From JAAYCI01 sp964367945 (lineage in GTDB: Bacteria; Bacillota; Clostridia; Oscillospirales; Ruminococcaceae): a stretch of 54,952 bases of DNA. Positions 50,475 through 54,952 of this stretch are shown here, in pieces. Below the pieces are notes generated by a model. That model ran no database searches. It saw nothing but the letters and a program-made list of their open reading frames with translations, and was not told the origin of the DNA. Numbering within the stretch: the stretch's first letter is position 1; each line of letters begins with the position of its first letter. Position numbers and translations under genes: made by a program. The stretch lies in assembly GCA_964367945.1 (NCBI GenBank), contig CAYIZZ010000002.1, forward strand, positions 1-54,952, written 5' to 3'.

Positions 50475-52100
50475 TTATTCCCCCTCTTTCAGCCAGTTGC
50501 GTAGCAAGTTAGCTGTAATTTCTGGATTGTTAGCAGCAAATTCACGAACCTCATTGGTGATAATATTCTCAGCTTCTTTCCCAACAGCTGCATTTTTAAG
50601 TTGACGCTTGCGCTCTTCAATTTCAGCTTGAATACGCTCTGCTTCAGCGGCTTCTTCTGCGGCAGCTGCCATTTCTTCTTCAAGCAGTTTTTTCTTCTTG
50701 CGTGCTTTCAGCACCAATATCAGCACTACCACACCAATCAGAAGAAGTAATACGCCCAGTGCGATAAATGTATACAAGTTCGGAATACCAGGAATGATGG
50801 TACCTTCTTCTACTGCATCTTCTTCGCCTTCATCAATACCCGGTGGCAAGAAGCTTTCCACTCCTACATTTTCTACCGGCAGGCCTGTGCCTTGCGCAAT
50901 AGCTTGGCGTAAATCTTGCTGTGCTTCATTTGAAAGCGAGTCATTTATCACCACAGATATTGTGGCTTGTTCCATCACCGGACCGTTGCGCTCTATTTGC
51001 TCTAAAGAATAACTGACCGCATAATCACGGAACTGATGATAATCAACTGTATCAAGCTCTCCGTCGCCGTCAATATCTACATACACCGGAACATCAGTAT
51101 TATCTGTTTCTCCTACTACGCCCTCAGCATATTGGCCCACACCCATTTGTGCGTCCAGTTGCTCTTCATCTACAACACCGTGAATGGTGCCTTCCAGCGG
51201 TATATATGTCTTGATCTCTTCAAGCACTTCATCATAATCAAGCACCGCTGTGGCCGAAATTCGCCACTGTGTGGAATCAGGATATGCAAGCGATAACAAG
51301 TTCGCCGCTTTTTCACTTAGGCGCGCTTCTATCTCTTGTTCAATATTCATCCGCTCTAAAAATTCAGTACCTACCGCTTGATTAATATCATAATCTTCAC
51401 CCGCAGCCGCGAGCACGTTCATGTTGCCGTCCATCACTGTTACATCTTTTGGGTCAATACCTACGCTAGGTCCTATCAGCAAGCGTATGGCATTCGCCTG
51501 TTCTTGCGAAAGTACATATCCCGGCTTCATGTGTACAGTAGCCGAGCCACTGCCGTTTGTTGATTCAACATTCCACACTGTGTTGGAATTTTCAGGTAAT
51601 TGCAAGGTGACAATAGCATTCTGCACACCATTTAGTGTCTTTATGGTGTCTTGCAGTCGATTTTGCCATTGGTTTGTTAGCGCTTGTCTTTTTTCAAATT
51701 CTGTTGTGGTAAGTCCGCTGGCCTCGGCTAAAATGTTATAGTCCGGTGTGATGGCCGGAATGCCTTGGAGGGCTAATTGTGCCATCGCCTGCTCTACTTG
51801 ATTTTCCGGAACTTCCAGCCCACCTTCAGCGTTTAACCTAGAGGGAATAGGCGGTTCTACCTGCGCGAGCACTGCGCTACCTTCTATGCTTTCTTCCTGG
51901 TTTAGCCCTTCATACACCACTACATAGCGGCTTGCACGCAGATTAAGAAATACCACTAGGCCTACCACTAATACCAGTAGACCTGCCGCAATTGCTATTA
52001 TGATTTTTTTCCTTGTAGCTTCCAGTTCTGTCCATGCATTTTTCACTTTATCCAATGCATCTTTAAACTGAGTTCCAAGTTGTGCAACCCTCTCGTTCAT
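50475..52100 (-). CDS. fliF: MS-ring protein FliF
   Basis: A 541-residue FliF with two membrane helices: one at about residues 33-53 and one near 443-466. The periplasmic ring-building region between them contains TTEFEKRQALTNQWQNRLQD and VHMKPGYVLSQEQANAIRLL, and the C-terminal tail that binds FliG is cytoplasmic. FliF forms the MS ring, the base on which the export gate and rotor assemble. ATG start. The fliE gene lies 91 bases upstream and fliG starts three bases after the stop. Confidence 0.94.
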   Translation of the reverse strand: MNERVAQLGTQFKDALDKVKNAWTELEATRKKIIIAIAAGLLVLVVGLVVFLNLRASRYVVVYEGLNQEESIEGSAVLAQVEPPIPSRLNAEGGLEVPENQVEQAMAQLALQGIPAITPDYNILAEASGLTTTEFEKRQALTNQWQNRLQDTIKTLNGVQNAIVTLQLPENSNTVWNVESTNGSGSATVHMKPGYVLSQEQANAIRLLIGPSVGIDPKDVTVMDGNMNVLAAAGEDYDINQAVGTEFLERMNIEQEIEARLSEKAANLLSLAYPDSTQWRISATAVLDYDEVLEEIKTYIPLEGTIHGVVDEEQLDAQMGVGQYAEGVVGETDNTDVPVYVDIDGDGELDTVDYHQFRDYAVSYSLEQIERNGPVMEQATISVVINDSLSNEAQQDLRQAIAQGTGLPVENVGVESFLPPGIDEGEEDAVEEGTIIPGIPNLYTFIALGVLLLLIGVVVLILVLKARKKKKLLEEEMAAAAEEAAEAERIQAEIEERKRQLKNAAVGKEAENIITNEVREFAANNPEITANLLRNWLKEGE

Positions 52101-52191
52101 GCACTCATTCCCTCACTGTAGCCATGAGCCACCCCTTTATGTAGGCTCATGCACTATATATTTAAGTTATTCGTTATATTCAAATTATTCG

Positions 52192-52503
52192 TTAAATCTG
52201 CATTCTTATCAGTTCATTATACGCTTGAATCACACTACTTGTTATACCGGTAGCGTAACTAACCGCCGTAGAATATTTCAGTGCTTCCACCGCGCCTGTA
52301 TGCATATCATCGCTACCACCCATAGCTAAATCATACGCTGTAGCTGACGAACTCTCCTGAGTTTGCATGACATTATTTATTGCATCAGTCAACAAATTTT
52401 CAAATGGTACCGCACTTTCACCTGATATAGGACTTGCCACATTTTTGTCCGTCATAGATGTTATCGACGGTAAGCTGCTAATGGGAACGATAAATTGACT
52501 CAT
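52192..52503 (-). CDS. fliE: Basal-body protein FliE
   Basis: A 103-residue FliE. The central and C-terminal pattern FENLLTDAINNVMQTQESSS, AYDLAMGGSDDMHT and the end ITSSVIQAYNELIRMQI match FliE, which joins the MS ring to the rod. ATG start. A likely promoter lies 182-210 bases upstream in the flgC-fliE gap. Confidence 0.9.
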   Translation of the reverse strand: MSQFIVPISSLPSITSMTDKNVASPISGESAVPFENLLTDAINNVMQTQESSSATAYDLAMGGSDDMHTGAVEALKYSTAVSYATGITSSVIQAYNELIRMQI

Positions 52504-52684
52504 TGGCTACCTCCATGAAACTATGTATATTTCAAACCCGTTCTGTAATCACTATGTTCAAACGATATTCCATAAAGCGAATTTCTCCACCACTATATCG
52601 TTATCAATAATCACGCATAACTGTTTATATATCGTTTTATTTCAACAAATATCGCCATATTTTTCATTCAGCAAAGTAAATATT

Positions 52685-52713
52685 ATTATACTATGTACAC
52701 TGTAACATTTCTA
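52685..52713 (-). promoter_or_regulatory. Possible promoter of the fliE-fliF run, with repeats
   Basis: Read leftward, TAGAAA (52713-52708), 17 bases and TATAAT (52690-52685) resemble a vegetative promoter. TGTAACATTT is repeated exactly at 52701-52710 and 52723-52732, 22 bases apart, and ACACTGT/ACAGTGT form an overlapping inverted repeat, a layout that suits a regulator binding on one face of the helix. Confidence 0.5.
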
Positions 52714-52756
52714 TGAACACAGTGTAACATTTTGCCGATTTTTTACCATCTTGAAA

Positions 52757-52784
52757 ATCGACAAAACGGCAGACATGCTGCCGT
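52757..52784 (-). terminator. Weak terminator after flgC
   Basis: Stem ACGGCAG (52766-52772) with CTGCCGT (52778-52784) and a five-base loop; leftward it is followed by TTTTG and a broken T-rich stretch. It may be leaky, giving partial read-through into fliE. Confidence 0.6.
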
Positions 52785-52791
52785 TCATATA

Positions 52792-53262
52792 TTATCTTGT
52801 CAGATCCGCCGCTTTCATGGCCATCGATTTAATGATATTAAGCGTTGTAATTTGCGCTTCATAGCTACGTGAAGCAGCCATCAAATCAATATTTTCTTCC
52901 GCTCTGTCCACGTTTGGTTTCAAAACATATCCGTCTTCGTCCGCGTCCGGGTGAGTTGGATCGTATACAGGAAGAAAGTCTGACTGGTCTTCTATCACTT
53001 CAGACACCTGCACGCCACCGCCCACGTTTCCACTACCCTGTGACGAGCTTGCGCTGCCAGAATACCGCTGCGCTTCACGTTCCAGTGTGGATTGAAAGTT
53101 CATTTCTTGCTCTTGAAACACAACTAAGCGTCTGCGGTATGGTTCGCCATCCGCGCCACGAGTTGTATCAATATTAGCTATATTATGTGCAATAACATCC
53201 ATGCGATATCTTTCCGCCGTAAGTGCCGAAGTGGTGATATCCATTGTGTTTAAAAAAGACAT
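52792..53262 (-). CDS. flgC: Proximal-rod protein FlgC
   Basis: A 156-residue rod protein. N-terminal ITTSALTAERYRMDVIAHNI then ANIDTTRG, the YVLKPNVDRAEENIDL segment, and the C-terminal AASRSYEAQITTLNIIKSMA match FlgC. It forms the proximal rod with FlgB, encoded 30 bases upstream. Confidence 0.93.
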   Translation of the reverse strand: MSFLNTMDITTSALTAERYRMDVIAHNIANIDTTRGADGEPYRRRLVVFQEQEMNFQSTLEREAQRYSGSASSSQGSGNVGGGVQVSEVIEDQSDFLPVYDPTHPDADEDGYVLKPNVDRAEENIDLMAASRSYEAQITTLNIIKSMAMKAADLTR

Positions 53263-53292
53263 TTTACTTCCCCCTATATATAAAGGTACCTA

Positions 53293-53694
53293 CTAAGTAC
53301 GCATGCCGGAAATTGCTGCACTTATGTTATTATAATGTCCCGATATGCGGTCTATCAAATAATTATACTGAGCATATGCCTTCCAAAGTTCACTTTGCTC
53401 TTTTTCCATCGACACATTATTTCCATCTACTCGAACAGATGTTGTGTCGTCCGTATTTACATGAGAAAAATAACTGCTACCAGTAAAAGATCTTGTTGTT
53501 TCGCTTACTTCTTGTCCTTCATGGTTTTGCACTCTCATTGATGCGCCCTGCAACACTTCTTCAAAGCTAACAGTAGAAGCCTTGAATCCAGGTGTGTCCA
53601 CATTTGCAATATTATTGGAAATAACTTGTGTTTTAAGCCACGTATTATCAAGACTTGCTTGCACAGCTTGGCTTGTATATGTATCAAAAAGCAT
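53293..53694 (-). CDS. flgB: Proximal-rod protein FlgB
   Basis: A 133-residue rod protein. SLDNTWLKTQVISNNIANVD followed by TPGFKASTVSFEEVL is the FlgB N-terminal motif; the C-terminus YAQYNYLIDRISGHYNNISA is typical. The frame is open eight codons upstream, but the ATG at 53694 follows AGGAAAGGA by seven bases. It is the first gene after a terminator and a promoter. Confidence 0.92.
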   Translation of the reverse strand: MLFDTYTSQAVQASLDNTWLKTQVISNNIANVDTPGFKASTVSFEEVLQGASMRVQNHEGQEVSETTRSFTGSSYFSHVNTDDTTSVRVDGNNVSMEKEQSELWKAYAQYNYLIDRISGHYNNISAAISGMRT

Positions 53695-53741
53695 AAAACA
53701 ATCCTTTCCTATCAACATCTTATAACAATGGGTTTATTAAA

Positions 53742-53770
53742 ATAATATCACCCATAACAGGAAAGTGCAA
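53742..53770 (-). promoter_or_regulatory. Promoter of flgB and the flagellar run
   Basis: Read leftward, TTGCAC (53770-53765), a 17-base spacer and TATTAT (53747-53742) lie 48 bases before the flgB start. A sigma-A-like promoter is expected for early flagellar genes. Confidence 0.65.
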
Positions 53771-53929
53771 TACCTACATCACCACAATATATAATATTGC
53801 ACAAAATTTAATTGTTTGTTCTTACTTTTTAAGCGATAAATTTCAATTTTTTTCACAATTTAATTAATTAATACTGTTTACATTTACTATATTTCTTTGT
53901 TTTTTACTCAAAAACAGATTTTTGGCACA

Positions 53930-53961
53930 GAAAAAGGTGCTGCTCATATGAGTAGCACCTT
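53930..53961 (-). terminator. Intrinsic terminator after fliS
   Basis: A near-perfect 14-bp palindromic stem (AAGGTGCTGCTCAT paired with 53948-53961) is followed leftward by five T's. It ends the fliD-fliS transcript. Confidence 0.88.
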
Positions 53962-53988
53962 AATTGTTAATATCGATTATTTCGGATT

Positions 53989-54396
53989 TTACACTATACT
54001 TTTTTGACTTGCAGTAACAGAAGCTGTTCGGCTGACACGACTAATTTTATCACACTCATTAAATGTATCACGCAGTTCCCTTATCATTGGTGAAATATCA
54101 TCAAGTGCTTTTTTACTTTTTTTGACATTTGCTTCCACCAGCTGTCTGCTGAAAAAATCATACATTTTTGATAAATCATTTGAAACAGGATAGCGAAAAT
54201 CCAATGTGTCGCGCAAATGGCGAATAATCCGTTGTGCCTTTTTCAGTGCTGCATCCATTGCTGTAATTTCACCTTTGTCAATGGAAACGCGTGCAACATC
54301 TATTTGCTTCAACGTTTCATCATACAATTTTAGCAACATCTCACCTTGTGTCATAGAGCTCACCATCTGCTTGCGGTATGTTTCATATGGATTCAT
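53989..54396 (-). CDS. fliS: Flagellin export chaperone FliS
   Basis: A 135-residue helical chaperone that binds unfolded flagellin before export. N-terminal YETYRKQMVSSMTQGEMLLK then LYDETLKQIDVARV and the later RYPVSNDLSKMYDFFSRQLV match FliS. It follows fliD and precedes a terminator; the flagellin gene is not in the window. Confidence 0.92.
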   Translation of the reverse strand: MNPYETYRKQMVSSMTQGEMLLKLYDETLKQIDVARVSIDKGEITAMDAALKKAQRIIRHLRDTLDFRYPVSNDLSKMYDFFSRQLVEANVKKSKKALDDISPMIRELRDTFNECDKISRVSRTASVTASQKSIV

Positions 54397-54449
54397 ATTG
54401 CTTTCCTCTCTTTGGTAAAACTATTCGCACTATCGTTATATATTATTGA

Positions 54450-54952
54450 TTATCCACCCATTAGCTGTGTCATTTGAGCACTTTGAGCATTCATTTGCGC
54501 AATCAATTCTTCCATTTGGTTGAACTGACCCCAGTATCTGTCATACTCTGCCCAATATCTATCTTCCAAAGTAACCAATTGTTCGTCCACATCGGCAATT
54601 TCTTTATACAAGCTTGAAGATGTATCCAGTGAGTTTGAACCTGCTTTTGCCACTAGATATCCGGGGCTTGCATAACTGGACTTTGTAGCGTCATTAATAG
54701 CATTGTTCACCAGCTCCATGATACCACCATCACCTGCAAACAGTTCTTGCAAAGCTTCGGGGTTGCTTTCAATGGCTTGACGTAAGTCATCAACGCTTTC
54801 GGCGTTGAAGTGGCCATCTTCACTGTAAAAGCTAGTGCTGATACCAAGGTCATAAATAGCAATGCTACTACCCTCGGGTTTTGTGTACATAGCTGTACGT
54901 AAAGCGTCCAAAATTTGTCCTAAATATTGATCATTACGCAAAAGGCCTTCTT
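54450..54952 (-). CDS. fliD: Flagellar filament cap FliD, C-terminal part
   Basis: The gene enters from the right edge; the frame is open to 54950 with no true start. About 167 residues remain. YDLGISTSFYSEDGHFNAES, then VDDLRQAIESNPEALQELFA, and the C-terminal coiled coil around LEDRYWAEYDRYWGQFNQME match the FliD C-terminal domain. FliD caps the filament and guides flagellin assembly. It lies upstream of fliS, the usual order. Confidence 0.88.
   Translation of the reverse strand, partial: EGLLRNDQYLGQILDALRTAMYTKPEGSSIAIYDLGISTSFYSEDGHFNAESVDDLRQAIESNPEALQELFAGDGGIMELVNNAINDATKSSYASPGYLVAKAGSNSLDTSSSLYKEIADVDEQLVTLEDRYWAEYDRYWGQFNQMEELIAQMNAQSAQMTQLMGG

Noticed and set aside
1..54952. CRISPR arrays, rRNA genes, transposases, integrases or prophage genes
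   Set aside because: None was found; the short repeats present do not form spaced arrays and no mobile-element protein is encoded.

Overview
The window comes from a motile, Gram-positive-type anaerobe, most likely a member of the Clostridia. The evidence is a clostridial-style flagellar super-operon (fliY, flbD, cheC/cheD, no P-ring or L-ring genes), a FabK-type enoyl reductase, FapA, frequent GTG/TTG starts behind strong AGGAGG sites, and AT-rich spacers. I cannot name the species.

Layout. Positions 1-5400 hold the tail of an AEC-family transporter, then a leftward operon: an AI-2E-family permease, a polyprenyl-phosphate-type glycosyltransferase, a large DUF6311 membrane protein and an RluA-type pseudouridine synthase. 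Positions 5560-7224 hold tRNA-Gln(TTG) with a near-ideal promoter, an RpiB/LacA/LacB-family isomerase and an unrecognised leftward gene. Positions 7352-10834 encode a very large membrane cyclic-di-GMP protein with an intact EAL domain and two degenerate GGDEF domains. Positions 11125-13452 are a rightward run of small accessory genes (DUF1905, GyrI-like, two GNATs) that includes a DUF1801-like frame broken by one TGA. Positions 13501-16433 hold leftward asparaginase, nitroreductase, two small unknown proteins and tRNA-Ser(GCT).

Positions 16680-23611 are a rightward type II fatty-acid synthesis cluster: AMP-forming acyl-CoA synthetase, MarR regulator, acpP, fabK, fabD, fabG, fabF, fabZ. fabH and the acc genes are absent from it. 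It is followed by typA/bipA and a 52-residue TTG-started ORF.

From 26001 to the right edge everything is leftward and flagellar. In transcription order: fliD(partial)-fliS | flgB-flgC | fliE-fliF-fliG-fliH-fliI-fliJ-fliK-flgD-(flagellar operon protein)-flgE | flbD-motA-motB-fliM-fliY-cheY-fliO-fliP-fliQ-fliR-flhB-flhA-fliA-flgF-flgG-cheC-cheD-fapA. The set encodes the rod, MS and C rings, export gate and ATPase, hook, stator, flagellar sigma factor and CheY-P phosphatases. fliL, flhF, flhG, cheA, cheW and cheB are missing from their usual places.

The points most worth a second look are the acyl-CoA synthetase-headed fab cluster without fabH, a perfect 24-bp hairpin with a competing alternative hairpin and 10-bp flanking repeats between flgE and flbD, the tandem-degenerate GGDEF protein, an FN3-like extension on FlgD, and acidic extracytoplasmic additions on both stator proteins.
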